Source: an uncultured Rikenellaceae bacterium (GTDB taxonomy: Bacteria; Bacteroidota; Bacteroidia; Bacteroidales; Rikenellaceae). Taken from it: a stretch of DNA of 20,569 bases. The stretch is taken from the NCBI GenBank assembly GCA_947074135.1, contig CAMTOL010000016.1, positions 1-20,569 on the forward strand. The letters run 5' to 3'. Positions within the stretch are counted from its first letter, which is position 1, and the number at the start of each line of letters is the position of its first letter. Shown here one piece after another: positions 7,096-15,053 of this stretch. The notes below the pieces were generated by a model. It saw only the letters and a program-made list of their open reading frames with translations, was not told the DNA's origin and made no database searches. A program made the position numbers and the translations under genes.

Positions 7096-8292
7096 TTATA
7101 TTACAAGTAGGTCAGCAACTATAAAGGTACTGCCTCCAACAAAAATTACATCTCTTTTTTTCGCTAACCCTTTAGCTCTAGCATAAGCTTCACTAACTGT
7201 AGCAACAGCTTCACCTCTAAGTCCTGCATCAATTGCTTTCTGCGACAACTGCATATATGGCATTGCACGAGTGATTGAGGCTTGAGTGAAGATATAGTAA
7301 GCATCAGCGGGCAGTAGCGGCAACACTGCATCTAAATCTTTGTCACTTACTACCCCAATTACAAAGTATAGTTTTTCATAATTTAGTTCAGCGAGTTGTT
7401 GACAAACAAGCCTCAACCCATCTTCGTTATGCCCTGTATCACAAATTGTTAATGGTTCGTTCTCGACCACTTGCCAACGTCCACGAACTCGTGCCGTTTC
7501 AACTCCTTTTCGAATTGCAGCCTCACTAACTCCCAACTCCAACAGCGCCACAAAAGCCGTTTGAGCATTGTATCTTTGACACCTACCACGCATTGCAGGA
7601 GTAAAAGGCTGCTCAGGTTGAGCATCTGCAAACACTATTTTAGAGCCACATTCTTCTGCTTTTGCTCTAAAAACTTCATCATACAACACGTTACTCTGCC
7701 CAATAACCACCGAAACGCCACTTTTAATAATCCCTGCTTTTTCGGCTGCAATTTTCTCAATAGTATCGCCTAGAAATTGGGTATGGTCTTTCGAAATATT
7801 GGTTATCACGCTAAGTTCGGGCGTAATGATATTGGTCGAGTCCAGTCGTCCACCCATTCCGACCTCTACCACAGCCCAATCGACTCCGCACTTCTCGAAC
7901 CACCAGAACGCCATAGCGACAGTCATTTCGAAAAACGATGGTTTTAGAGCCTCAATAATTTCACGATTAGCTTCGACAAACTCCACAACTCCACTTTCGC
8001 TTATCATAGAGTCATCGACCACTATACGTTCACGAAAATCGGTCAAGTGCGGCGATGTATAAAGTCCAACCTTATAACCTTCAGCTCTAAGTGCTTCGTA
8101 AATCATTTGTGAGGTCGAGCCTTTGCCATTAGTTCCAGCAATGTGAACACTTTTAAACTTTTGGTGTGGAAATCCTAGATGTTCGTCTAGTGCCAACGAC
8201 GTAGAGAGCCCTGCTTTATATGCTGGGGCTCCCACACGTTGAAATTCGGGAAGAGAGTTGTATAGAAATTCTATAGTTTGCGCATAGTTCAT
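7096..8292 (-). CDS. folC: Bifunctional folylpolyglutamate/dihydrofolate synthase
   Basis: A 398-residue Mur-ligase-superfamily enzyme that adds glutamate to dihydropteroate and to reduced folates in the cytoplasm. The N-terminal ATPase domain has the P-loop AGTNGKGSTS at about 52-61 and the folate-binding YTSPHLTDFRERI segment. The central part contains VGMGGRLDSTN and ITNISKDHTQFLG, typical of FolC. The C-terminal domain includes ICDTGHNEDGLR. The frame extends upstream to a TTG at 8319, but homologues start with MNYxxTxxFLYNSLP, which is the ATG at 8292, and the TTG lies inside a good -7 promoter box. I therefore take 8292. It follows the small membrane protein gene by about 30 nt. Confidence 0.95.
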   Translation of the reverse strand: MNYAQTIEFLYNSLPEFQRVGAPAYKAGLSTSLALDEHLGFPHQKFKSVHIAGTNGKGSTSQMIYEALRAEGYKVGLYTSPHLTDFRERIVVDDSMISESGVVEFVEANREIIEALKPSFFEMTVAMAFWWFEKCGVDWAVVEVGMGGRLDSTNIITPELSVITNISKDHTQFLGDTIEKIAAEKAGIIKSGVSVVIGQSNVLYDEVFRAKAEECGSKIVFADAQPEQPFTPAMRGRCQRYNAQTAFVALLELGVSEAAIRKGVETARVRGRWQVVENEPLTICDTGHNEDGLRLVCQQLAELNYEKLYFVIGVVSDKDLDAVLPLLPADAYYIFTQASITRAMPYMQLSQKAIDAGLRGEAVATVSEAYARAKGLAKKRDVIFVGGSTFIVADLLVI

Positions 8293-8316
8293 AAATTTGT
8301 CCAAATAAGATTGGAA

Positions 8317-8324
8317 CAAAGTTA
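8317..8324 (-). promoter_or_regulatory. -7 promoter box for folC
   Basis: TAACTTTG on the minus strand matches TAnnTTTG. Its first three bases are the TAA stop codon of the upstream gene. Transcription would start about 20 nt before the folC ATG at 8292. A possible -33 TTG (8350-8348) is 23 nt away, slightly too far, so the assignment rests mainly on the -7 box. Confidence 0.45.
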
Positions 8325-8702
8325 TAAATTTTTGCGTTCTTTTCTCTCAATTAAGTAAGAAATTAACATACCAAGCCCGCCAAATAGTAGCACACAACCA
8401 CCAACGATAGTTCCCTTGACTTGATACATTTCTACAACATTGTTTGCCGAAGCTGCTACAACGATTGATAATATATAACCTAGAACAAGTCCAAATCCTA
8501 GTCCAGTGAGCAATGCACCGATTCGAAGAGAGGTAAATTTACCAAAATTAAAGCTCTCCATTTTAGGCATTTCAATTGGTTGACCTGCGTTTTGCATTTT
8601 TTCTATGATTGCCATTCTCTCTTTACGTCTAGCAAAAAGCTCAATAATCTTGTAGATTACGATAAATACGATAGCTGTTACAAATACTGGTGCTAAGTTC
8701 AT
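8322..8702 (-). CDS. Small membrane protein, DUF6249-like
   Basis: A 126-residue protein with TM helices at about 4-22 (VFVTAIVFIVIYKIIELF), 57-85 (long, glycine-rich LLTGLGFGLVLGYILSIVV) and 98-117 (GGCVLLFGGLGMLISYLIE). A charged cytoplasmic segment (RRKERMAIIEKM) sits between the first two and a basic tail ends the chain. This layout matches small Bacteroidetes proteins of the DUF6249 group, whose function is unknown. Some genomes encode such proteins next to ECF sigma factors; here the sigma operon lies two genes away on the same strand. It ends 29 nt before the folC ATG. Confidence 0.75.
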   Translation of the reverse strand: MNLAPVFVTAIVFIVIYKIIELFARRKERMAIIEKMQNAGQPIEMPKMESFNFGKFTSLRIGALLTGLGFGLVLGYILSIVVAASANNVVEMYQVKGTIVGGCVLLFGGLGMLISYLIERKERKNL

Positions 8703-8761
8703 TTTTTTACTGTTTTAAAGTGTTAATATTATTATTTGTTTTGAATTAATTTACAATTGTT

Positions 8762-8895
8762 CCGCCGTCTTACAAATTCTTCGGATTTGCGCTTTGGGAG
8801 TTTTGTCTTGCTCCGCACGTAACTTTACGTCATTACTCTAATCAGTATGCCATCGTTACTTTTTTGAAAAAAAGTAGCACAAAAAACTTTTACTG
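8762..8895 (+). repeat. Structured intergenic repeat, copy A
   Basis: The element holds a hairpin CAAATTC-TTC-GGATTTG at 8773-8789 (one G-T wobble), a small palindrome ACGTAACTTTACGT at 8817-8830, and an A/T stem TACTTTTTT/AAAAAAGTA at 8857-8876, and ends with AAAAACTTTTACTG at 8882-8895. The same parts occur in the same order on the opposite strand at 19483-19611, including the 14-bp end in identical form. No transposase or coding sequence is associated. Confidence 0.5.
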
Positions 8896-9008
8896 ATTTA
8901 CCTCTCTAATCATCTTTTTTGCTTTCACTCTTTTGACGAAACATTGCGTCACAGGTTACACTTTTTCGCAACTTTTCTCCATTATCACTCCAATTTAATT
9001 ATTATCAC

Positions 9009-9016
9009 TATCTTTG
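9009..9016 (+). promoter_or_regulatory. -7 promoter box for murE
   Basis: TATCTTTG matches TAnnTTTG and lies 32 nt before the ATG at 9049, giving a leader of about 28 nt. No clear TTTG -33 element is seen at the expected distance. The position supports the ATG at 9049 over the earlier in-frame start codon at 8944. Confidence 0.5.
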
Positions 9017-9048
9017 TACGATGTAAACTTACTTTACAATATACCGCA

Positions 9049-10452
9049 ATGAAAATAGAGCTAAACAACATATCCTCAATAGAATTCGATTCACGAGCAG
9101 TAAAACAAGGGTCATTATTTGTCGCAACTCGCGGCACACTGACCGACGGTCACCAATACATAGACAAAGCAATTGAAAACGGCGCAACTGTGATTGTATG
9201 CGAGGAGTTGCCATCGACTCAGAAAGATGGTATTGCATACCACAAAGTCGAGGATGCACACTCTACCCTTGCACTCCTTGCGTCAGAGTTTTATGGCAAC
9301 CCATCACACTCGCTCAAACTAGTAGGGGTAACTGGTACTAACGGCAAAACCACAACCGCTACTCTGCTCTACTCACTTTTCACTAAACTTGGTTATCGTT
9401 GCGGACTACTTAGCACTGTCGAGCATCGCATCGCTGGTGAAGTCTTTACCTCGACCCACACAACTCCCAATCCAGTGGAACTCAACCACCTTATGTCAAT
9501 GATGGTTGAGCAGGGTTGCGATTACTGTTTTATGGAGGTTAGTTCTCACTCGTTGGTACAACGTCGCACCGATGGTCTTCGTTTCAGCGGCGGTATTTTC
9601 ACCAACCTAACCCACGACCATTTGGACTATCACGGCACTTTTGCCGACTACCGAGATGCTAAAAAGAGTTTTTTTGACAATCTACCCAAAGAGAGCTTTG
9701 CACTGACCAATATTGATGATCGCAATGGCGAAATTATGCTCCAGAACTGCGCGGCTCGAAAACTTAGCTACTCACTCCGTTCGATAGCTGACTATCGCAC
9801 CAAAGTGATTGAGAGCCATCTGGACGGAATGCAACTTCGAATTAATTCGACAGATGTTTGGGTGCAGTTCATAGGTCGCTTTAACGCCTACAACCTAACA
9901 GCTGTTTATGGAGCGGCGTTGGAGCTTGGCGCAGATAGTGGCGAGGTACTTGCATCTATGAGCGAGTTGGTGCCTGTCAATGGCAGATTCGACACTGTTC
10001 GTTCGACTGATGGCAGGGTTGCAGTTGTCGATTACGCCCACACCCCCGATGCACTCAAAAATGTACTTGACACCATCAATGAGCTTCAAATTAGCGGCAG
10101 AGTAATAACTGTTGTTGGATGTGGAGGCGACAGAGATACTACAAAACGCCCAATTATGGCTCGAATTGCCGTTGAGGGTAGTGGACAAGTTATTTTGACT
10201 TCGGACAATCCACGCACCGAAAATCCGACCTCGATATTGGAACAGATGACCGAAGGTTTAGATGCAGAGTCAAGACGTAAGGCACTCGTAATTGAGAATA
10301 GAGCTGAGGCTATCAGAACGGCTGCTGCATTGGCACAAAAAGGCGATATAATACTAATAGCTGGCAAGGGTCACGAAACGTACCAAGAGATTAACGGCGT
10401 TCGCACCCACTTCGACGACAAGGAGCAGATAGCCGCCGCCTTCGGTGCTTAA
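9049..10452 (+). CDS. murE: UDP-MurNAc-tripeptide synthetase MurE
   Basis: A 467-residue cytoplasmic Mur ligase that adds the third amino acid to UDP-MurNAc-L-Ala-D-Glu. The N-terminal UDP-binding domain has SIEFDSRAVKQGSLFVA. The ATPase domain has the P-loop GVTGTNGKTTTATLL (P-loop core at about 96-102), the TTPNP substrate loop, MEVSSHSL, and FTNLTHDHLDYHGT with the carbamylated-Lys region. The C-terminal domain has VVDYAHTPDAL and SDNPRTENP; DNPR at 386-389 is the signature of meso-diaminopimelate-adding enzymes, while lysine-adding ones differ here. The frame opens at 8944, but ATG 9049 gives the family N-terminus and sits behind the promoter box. It heads a tightly spaced set of envelope genes and lies away from the usual division and cell wall cluster. 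Confidence 0.95.
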   Translation: MKIELNNISSIEFDSRAVKQGSLFVATRGTLTDGHQYIDKAIENGATVIVCEELPSTQKDGIAYHKVEDAHSTLALLASEFYGNPSHSLKLVGVTGTNGKTTTATLLYSLFTKLGYRCGLLSTVEHRIAGEVFTSTHTTPNPVELNHLMSMMVEQGCDYCFMEVSSHSLVQRRTDGLRFSGGIFTNLTHDHLDYHGTFADYRDAKKSFFDNLPKESFALTNIDDRNGEIMLQNCAARKLSYSLRSIADYRTKVIESHLDGMQLRINSTDVWVQFIGRFNAYNLTAVYGAALELGADSGEVLASMSELVPVNGRFDTVRSTDGRVAVVDYAHTPDALKNVLDTINELQISGRVITVVGCGGDRDTTKRPIMARIAVEGSGQVILTSDNPRTENPTSILEQMTEGLDAESRRKALVIENRAEAIRTAAALAQKGDIILIAGKGHETYQEINGVRTHFDDKEQIAAAFGA

Positions 10453-10469
10453 AAAAGAAACGATACTGT

Positions 10470-11612
10470 ATGTACAGCAACATTAGCCACTTCAAGCAAC
10501 TCAACTCTCTGCGATTTATTGCAGCTTTTTTGGTGCTAATCCACCACGCTGAAAAGGTGCGCACCAAATACATTCTCCCATCGTTCGAGGAGTATTCAAT
10601 TGCGAACTTAGGAGGCTTTGCTGTCACATTTTTCTTTGTTTTAAGTGGTTTCTTGATTACCTACCTCTTACTCAAAGAGCGTCAACAAACCAACCGAATT
10701 TCAATCAAGAAGTTCTATATGAGGCGTATAATTCGCATTTGGCCTCTCTATTTCCTACTTGTCGCACTCGGGCTTTTTATCATTCCATCAGCCATACATC
10801 TTATCGGTTATCCCTACGATATGCCCTACTCCACTTCGGAGGTGTGGTACTATTATGTTTTCTTTACGCCCTTTATGGTAAACATTTTCTACGGTTCATC
10901 GCTACTCGAACCGCTATGGTCAATAGGCGTTGAGGAGATTTTTTACTTGATTTTGGCACCTCTACTTATCTTTATCAAAAAACACATCCTCGCCTTACTA
11001 CTCTCTATATTAGCAATTTGTCTAGTCTTCAAAACGGCGCTTTGGGCAACCGATTCAACTCAAACCATTGTAGGCAAAGTTGCTTCGATGCTCGAATTCG
11101 AAGCAATGGCAATAGGAGGACTTACAGCGTGGTGGCTTTTCGGTCTAAAACGAGAAATTGGGACACTCAGGATTTTCAATCCTTTAATTCAAATCATAGC
11201 ATTAGTTTTTCTTGCGCTTCGAATGTTTGGTTTTGGGTATTTGAGTCAAAATTTCGTCGTTTTCGACTACCTATTCTTCACCCCAATCCTAAGCCAAACA
11301 CTGCTTATCCTACTCTTTGCCTACACCATAATAAACCTCTCACTCAACTCTCGTTGCATCATAAAACGAGAGTCAAAAACAGTCGAATGGTTAGGAAATT
11401 TATCGTATGGAGTCTATATGTACCATATGATTACCATATTTTTTGTAATTTTGGTCGCTGGAAGGTGGCTTTCGGAGCTTTCAACGCTATGGAGTTCGCT
11501 ACTTTTTTATAGTGCAGTTGTGCCACTAACCATACTAGTATGCTACGCCTCGAAACGATTTTTCGAAGACAAGTTCCTTAAACTAAGAGGCAGATATGCC
11601 ACTTACAAATAA
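10470..11612 (+). CDS. Acyltransferase 3 family membrane protein
   Basis: A 380-residue integral membrane O-acyltransferase with about ten TM helices. The N-terminus LNSLRFIAAFLVLIHHAEK carries the family's key histidine pair. GGFAVTFFFVLSGFLITYLLL and FYMRRIIRIWPLYFLLVALG are the next conserved blocks, then LEPLWSIGVEEIFYLILAPLL. Members move acetyl or other acyl groups onto exported sugars such as O-antigen, peptidoglycan or exopolysaccharide. No SGNH domain is fused, so the partner that completes the transfer, if any, lies elsewhere. It starts 17 nt after murE and ends 8 nt before the lipid acyltransferase gene, which fits an operon for glycan or envelope modification. The acceptor cannot be told from the sequence. 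Confidence 0.9.
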   Translation: MYSNISHFKQLNSLRFIAAFLVLIHHAEKVRTKYILPSFEEYSIANLGGFAVTFFFVLSGFLITYLLLKERQQTNRISIKKFYMRRIIRIWPLYFLLVALGLFIIPSAIHLIGYPYDMPYSTSEVWYYYVFFTPFMVNIFYGSSLLEPLWSIGVEEIFYLILAPLLIFIKKHILALLLSILAICLVFKTALWATDSTQTIVGKVASMLEFEAMAIGGLTAWWLFGLKREIGTLRIFNPLIQIIALVFLALRMFGFGYLSQNFVVFDYLFFTPILSQTLLILLFAYTIINLSLNSRCIIKRESKTVEWLGNLSYGVYMYHMITIFFVILVAGRWLSELSTLWSSLLFYSAVVPLTILVCYASKRFFEDKFLKLRGRYATYK

Positions 11613-11620
11613 GATTTACA

Positions 11621-12493
11621 ATGAGTTACTACTTCATATATTCAATATCTTGGTTAATCGGTAAACTGCCCTACAAAGTTCACCGAACTATCAGCTCTTT
11701 GACCTATTTTGCTATTTACAAAGTCGCAAAATACAGAGTTTCCGTTGTTAGAAACAACCTTCGCAACTCTTTTAAAGACAAAAGCGAAGAGGAGCTTTTG
11801 GATATTGAGCAGAAATTCTATCATCACCTTGCAGATGTATTTGTCGAAACAATTATAATGGCATCAATATCGGCAAAACAGCTTAAAACACAGATGGAGT
11901 TTATCAATGCCGAGCAAATCGAGAAATTCACTAAAGGCAAAGCTTGGATTTCGGCAATGGCACACTACGGCACTTGGGAGTTAACCACCTCGTGGGGACT
12001 ATACAACACTCACGACAAGGTTTATGCAGTCTATCGTCCCCTACACAGCAAGAGTGTCGATAAATACTACCGCAAGACTCGTAGTCGTTTTGGAGTTGAG
12101 CCATTAGCTATGGAGGAAGTAGGTCGCAAGATAATACGCAATAGACAAAAGAATCAGCAGGTTACAATTGCTATGATAGCCGACCAAACGCCACCTCCGT
12201 CAATGATAATGAACTGGTACCCTTTTCTAGGACAAATGACTCCGTTTTTCAACGGAATGGAGAAACTCGCACTAAAATTTAAAATGCCCGTAGCCTTTTT
12301 GCATATCGACAAGTTCGACAAACAGCGTTACAAGGCTTGGTTCGAGGTAATCTACGACGGCGAGGAGAGTGTAGAAAGCGGTGAGATTACGAAGCGGTAT
12401 ATCGAAAAGCTAGAACAGATGATAACAAAGCGTCCCGAGCTTTGGATGTGGAGCCACAGACGATGGAAACACAAGTACCCACACGACAATTGA
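11621..12493 (+). CDS. LpxL/HtrB-like lipid A acyltransferase
   Basis: A 290-residue membrane-anchored acyltransferase of the LpxL/LpxM (lysophospholipid acyltransferase) family. It has an N-terminal hydrophobic anchor (MSYYFIYSISWLIGKLP), the region SVVRNNLRNSF, and the catalytic HxxxxE motif in AHYGTWEL (about 113-120). Later blocks are VYAVYRPLHSKSVDKYY, IAMIADQTPPPS, and FFNGMEKLALKFKMPVAF, ending with WMWSHRRWKH. It would add a secondary acyl chain to lipid A precursor, or in Bacteroidetes possibly to ornithine- or glycine-type lipids, at the inner leaflet. The neighbours, an O-acyltransferase and a GT2, are in line with envelope lipid or glycan building. Confidence 0.9.
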   Translation: MSYYFIYSISWLIGKLPYKVHRTISSLTYFAIYKVAKYRVSVVRNNLRNSFKDKSEEELLDIEQKFYHHLADVFVETIIMASISAKQLKTQMEFINAEQIEKFTKGKAWISAMAHYGTWELTTSWGLYNTHDKVYAVYRPLHSKSVDKYYRKTRSRFGVEPLAMEEVGRKIIRNRQKNQQVTIAMIADQTPPPSMIMNWYPFLGQMTPFFNGMEKLALKFKMPVAFLHIDKFDKQRYKAWFEVIYDGEESVESGEITKRYIEKLEQMITKRPELWMWSHRRWKHKYPHDN

Positions 12494-12518
12494 TAATTAT
12501 TCGTTAGTATAATTCAAG

Positions 12519-12539
12519 ATTCATAATTCATAATTCATA
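12519..12539 (+). repeat. Three tandem ATTCATA heptamers
   Basis: The unit ATTCATA occurs three times without interruption at 12519-12525, 12526-12532 and 12533-12539, two bases before the GTG start of the GT2 gene. Short AT-rich tandem repeats of this type are frequent between Bacteroidales genes. A change in copy number would alter the leader but not the reading frame. Confidence 0.75.
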
Positions 12540-12541
12540 AA

Positions 12542-13552
12542 GTGATAGCAGTTGTTATACTAAATTGGAATGGCAGGAATTTTTTAGAGAAATTTCTACC
12601 CTCTGTTGTGCGTCGCAGCGAGGGAGCACTAATAGTAGTTGCTGATAACGGTTCGACTGACGACTCGGTGGAGTTACTCAAAAAAGATTTTGCTACAACT
12701 GTAACTACCATTACTCTTAGCCAGAATTATGGTTTTGCCGAGGGTTACAATCGCGCACTTGACGAACTGCAGAGAATTAGCAACAATAGTATTAAGTATT
12801 ACGTGCTACTTAACTCCGACGTCGATGTGACTCACAACTGGTTAGAACCAATCAAAGAGCAATTAGAGAGTGATAGTAATATTGCAGCAGTTCAACCTAA
12901 AATCTTGAGTTTTGGTCGCCACACTCACTTTGAGTATGCCGGTGCGTCTGGTGGTTTTATCGATTCGCTAGGCTACCCTTTTTGTCGAGGACGACTAATC
13001 AACGAGTGCGAAGAGGACTGTGGACAGTATGACGACGCAAGAGAGATTTTTTGGGCTTCGGGAGCGGCACTTGCCATTCGCAGTGATGTTTTCCATAAAG
13101 CTAAAGGATTTGACCCTCATTTCTTTGCTCATATGGAGGAGATTGATCTCTGTTGGCGAATACGCAGAATGGGATATTCGATTAAGGTATGTCCTCAGAG
13201 CGTTGTACACCACGTTGGCGCTGGAACGTTACCTGTTTGGTCGCCAATGAAAACCTACCTCAACTTCCGCAATAATATTGCGATGCTATATAAAAACTTA
13301 ACCTTTGGTCGTTTTATTTGGGTATATCTCGTAAGGGTTGGAACTGATTTCTTGAGAGCCTTTTCGTACCTACTCACCGGGAAGTGGAGGTTTGGTGCTG
13401 CGATATTTAGAGCTCACTGGGATTTCTGGCGCAACCACAAAAAATATGATAAACACCCTGAAATTCCTAGAGGAAAAGTTGATGAGATTTACAAAGGGAG
13501 TATTGTGCTCTACTATATATTTAAAAACAAGAACTTTAACGACATACTTTAG
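12542..13552 (+). CDS. Glycosyltransferase family 2 (rhamnosyltransferase-like)
   Basis: A 336-residue GT-A enzyme. The nucleotide-binding part has VVILNWNGRNFLEKFLPSV, the VVADNGSTDDSVELL loop and the DxD-type metal site LNSDVDVT. The acceptor part has GASGGFIDSLGYPFCRGR, FWASGAALAIRSDVF and the HMEEIDLCWRIRRMGY motif with its likely catalytic acidic residues, then VVHHVGAGT. The hydrophobic helices near 255-280 probably bind the membrane. Such proteins transfer rhamnose or similar sugars to lipid-linked glycans. The start is GTG at 12542, which gives the canonical MIAVVILNWNG; no ATG lies upstream in frame. Its stop is followed directly by the ATG of the next gene. Confidence 0.92.
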   Translation: MIAVVILNWNGRNFLEKFLPSVVRRSEGALIVVADNGSTDDSVELLKKDFATTVTTITLSQNYGFAEGYNRALDELQRISNNSIKYYVLLNSDVDVTHNWLEPIKEQLESDSNIAAVQPKILSFGRHTHFEYAGASGGFIDSLGYPFCRGRLINECEEDCGQYDDAREIFWASGAALAIRSDVFHKAKGFDPHFFAHMEEIDLCWRIRRMGYSIKVCPQSVVHHVGAGTLPVWSPMKTYLNFRNNIAMLYKNLTFGRFIWVYLVRVGTDFLRAFSYLLTGKWRFGAAIFRAHWDFWRNHKKYDKHPEIPRGKVDEIYKGSIVLYYIFKNKNFNDIL

Positions 13553-14371
13553 ATGATTTCGCAAATAAAAAAACTGACATTTCTTACTACTATTTTCTGC
13601 TTAATTGCATCTTGCGGTCCGACTACTCCCTCATCGGGTACTTCCGACTCATCTACTAAAACAGCTGAACAGAAGAGCAAATCGATTGAGTTCACTACCG
13701 CAAAGATTATTCGCAAACTACCTCACGCAACCGATAGTTACACTCAAGGATTGCTTGTCAATGGAGGCAAGATATACGAGAGCACTGGCGAATATGGAAG
13801 TTCAACACTGCGACGAGTTGACATTGAAAGCGGGAAAATCGAGGCAGAGGTAAAACTACCTAAACAATATTTTGGCGAAGGGCTGGCGCTTTACGATGGA
13901 AAACTCTACCAACTAACCTGGATGGAGGGCGTCTGCTTTGTTTATGATGCTAAAACGTTGAAACAGATAAACACTCTTAAGTATAACGGCGAGGGTTGGG
14001 GGTTGGTCGCCTACAACGACAAATTACTTCTTAGCGACGGCACATCGACAATTAAAGTGATAGACCCTAAGAACTTAAGTGAGATTTCTCGTTTCGATGT
14101 TCGTGACAGCAGAGGTAATGTAAAATATATCAATGAGTTAGAGATAATAGACGATATGCTCTACGCCAACATCTACACCTCAACTCTTGTGGCTGTTATC
14201 GACCCTTTGACTGGCGAAGTAAAAAAATATATAGACTGTACGCCACTTGCCAAATCAATTGGGAATGCAACTGAGGCCGACGTTCTCAACGGCATTGCAT
14301 ACGACAGCGTAACTGGCAAAGCATATATGACAGGTAAGCTTTGGGATACAATGTTCGAAGTTGAATTTTAA
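13553..14371 (+). CDS. Glutaminyl-peptide cyclotransferase, lipoprotein
   Basis: A 272-residue lipoprotein with a lipobox LIASC (lipidated Cys21) followed by a Ser/Thr-rich linker (about 22-45). The remainder is a five-bladed propeller of the glutamine cyclotransferase family: KLPHATDSYTQGLLVNGGKIYESTGEYGSSTLRRVDIESG is the conserved first blade, followed by YFGEGLALYDGKLYQLTW, YNGEGWGLV, LLLSDGTSTI, INELEIIDDMLYANIY, and VLNGIAYDSVTGKAYMTGKLW. The enzyme turns N-terminal Gln into pyroglutamate, releasing ammonia, probably in the periplasm or on the cell surface. The ATG directly follows the GT2 stop (TAGATG). Exported proteins with a predicted Gln at the mature N-terminus occur in the same window, which supports a housekeeping role on exported proteins. 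Confidence 0.93.
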   Translation: MISQIKKLTFLTTIFCLIASCGPTTPSSGTSDSSTKTAEQKSKSIEFTTAKIIRKLPHATDSYTQGLLVNGGKIYESTGEYGSSTLRRVDIESGKIEAEVKLPKQYFGEGLALYDGKLYQLTWMEGVCFVYDAKTLKQINTLKYNGEGWGLVAYNDKLLLSDGTSTIKVIDPKNLSEISRFDVRDSRGNVKYINELEIIDDMLYANIYTSTLVAVIDPLTGEVKKYIDCTPLAKSIGNATEADVLNGIAYDSVTGKAYMTGKLWDTMFEVEF

Positions 14372-14433
14372 CAAATCACTATCTCAATCCATTACTCTTC
14401 CACTCAAACCTTCCTTTAAATAAGCGACATAAT

Positions 14434-15051
14434 ATGTTCAGAAGAATATTGTTATTAGTACTCTTTAGCACATCTTCTCTGTTAGCCAGTAGTCAGTCAA
14501 TGATTATTATTGATTCGGATTTAACGTTAGATGAGGCTCTTATTGGCACTTCAGCGCCAGGGTCAATAATCGAAAGTTTGACAATCGTCAATGTTGAGTA
14601 TTACTCCACCGACAGTGCGCTTCATAGAGGTCAGTTAGTTATCAATCGACTACTTCGAGATGATATAATCGAGGTTTTCGAGTTTATCAAAGAGAATAAA
14701 ATAATCATTGATATGGTAATACCTATTAGGTTTGATTTACCAAACAATGGCACATCGATGGCAAATCTCAACAATAGCTACTCTTTTCACTATCGAGATA
14801 AAGTGAACAAGAGCAATTCGTTTTCGATGCACGCCTTTGGTATGGCAATAGATATCAACCCTTTTGACAATCCCTATATTTCATCAACAAATAGAGTTTT
14901 ACCACAAGGAGCGGTTTACAACACAAACTCCCCTAAATCATTGACTCAGAGCTCTGCTTTAGTTCAGAAGTTTTTATCATTAGGTTGGACTTGGGGAGGC
15001 AATTGGAGCAGTTCCAAAGATTATATGCACTTTGAGAAGAGTGTAAAATAG
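14434..15051 (+). CDS. M15-family D-Ala-D-Ala carboxypeptidase-like protein
   Basis: A 205-residue exported zinc peptidase. A signal peptide (cleavage probably after LASS, residue 20) leaves Gln21 at the N-terminus. The M15 (VanY/Peptidase_M15_4) metal site is visible: SMHAFGMAIDINP holds His133 and Asp140, and the C-terminal GWTWGGNW...DYMHFE holds His199, with the typical Trp/Gly pair before it. Such enzymes trim D-Ala or L-Ala-D-Glu bonds of peptidoglycan stems. It follows the cyclotransferase after 62 nt, so it may have a separate promoter, though none matching TAnnTTTG is seen. The protein is cell-wall related like its upstream neighbours. Confidence 0.9.
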   Translation: MFRRILLLVLFSTSSLLASSQSMIIIDSDLTLDEALIGTSAPGSIIESLTIVNVEYYSTDSALHRGQLVINRLLRDDIIEVFEFIKENKIIIDMVIPIRFDLPNNGTSMANLNNSYSFHYRDKVNKSNSFSMHAFGMAIDINPFDNPYISSTNRVLPQGAVYNTNSPKSLTQSSALVQKFLSLGWTWGGNWSSSKDYMHFEKSVK

Positions 15052-15053
15052 CC

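Larger units (their letters stand above)
8703..9048. other. Intergenic region between divergent genes
   Basis: This 346-nt stretch separates the DUF6249-like gene (-) from murE (+). It holds the repeat element at 8762-8895 and the murE promoter box at 9009-9016. The frame of murE is open back to 8944, but the residues before 9049 are not family-like. I see no other gene. Confidence 0.7.

Noticed and set aside
8944..9048. 35-residue N-terminal extension of MurE
   Set aside because: The extension is unlike any MurE N-terminus, and the promoter box at 9009-9016 lies inside it; ATG 9049 fits the family.
11018..11512. 164-codon open frame within the acyltransferase 3 gene
   Set aside because: It lies in another frame of a clear membrane acyltransferase gene, has an unlikely composition (rich in Asn, His, Ser, Arg) and matches no family I know.
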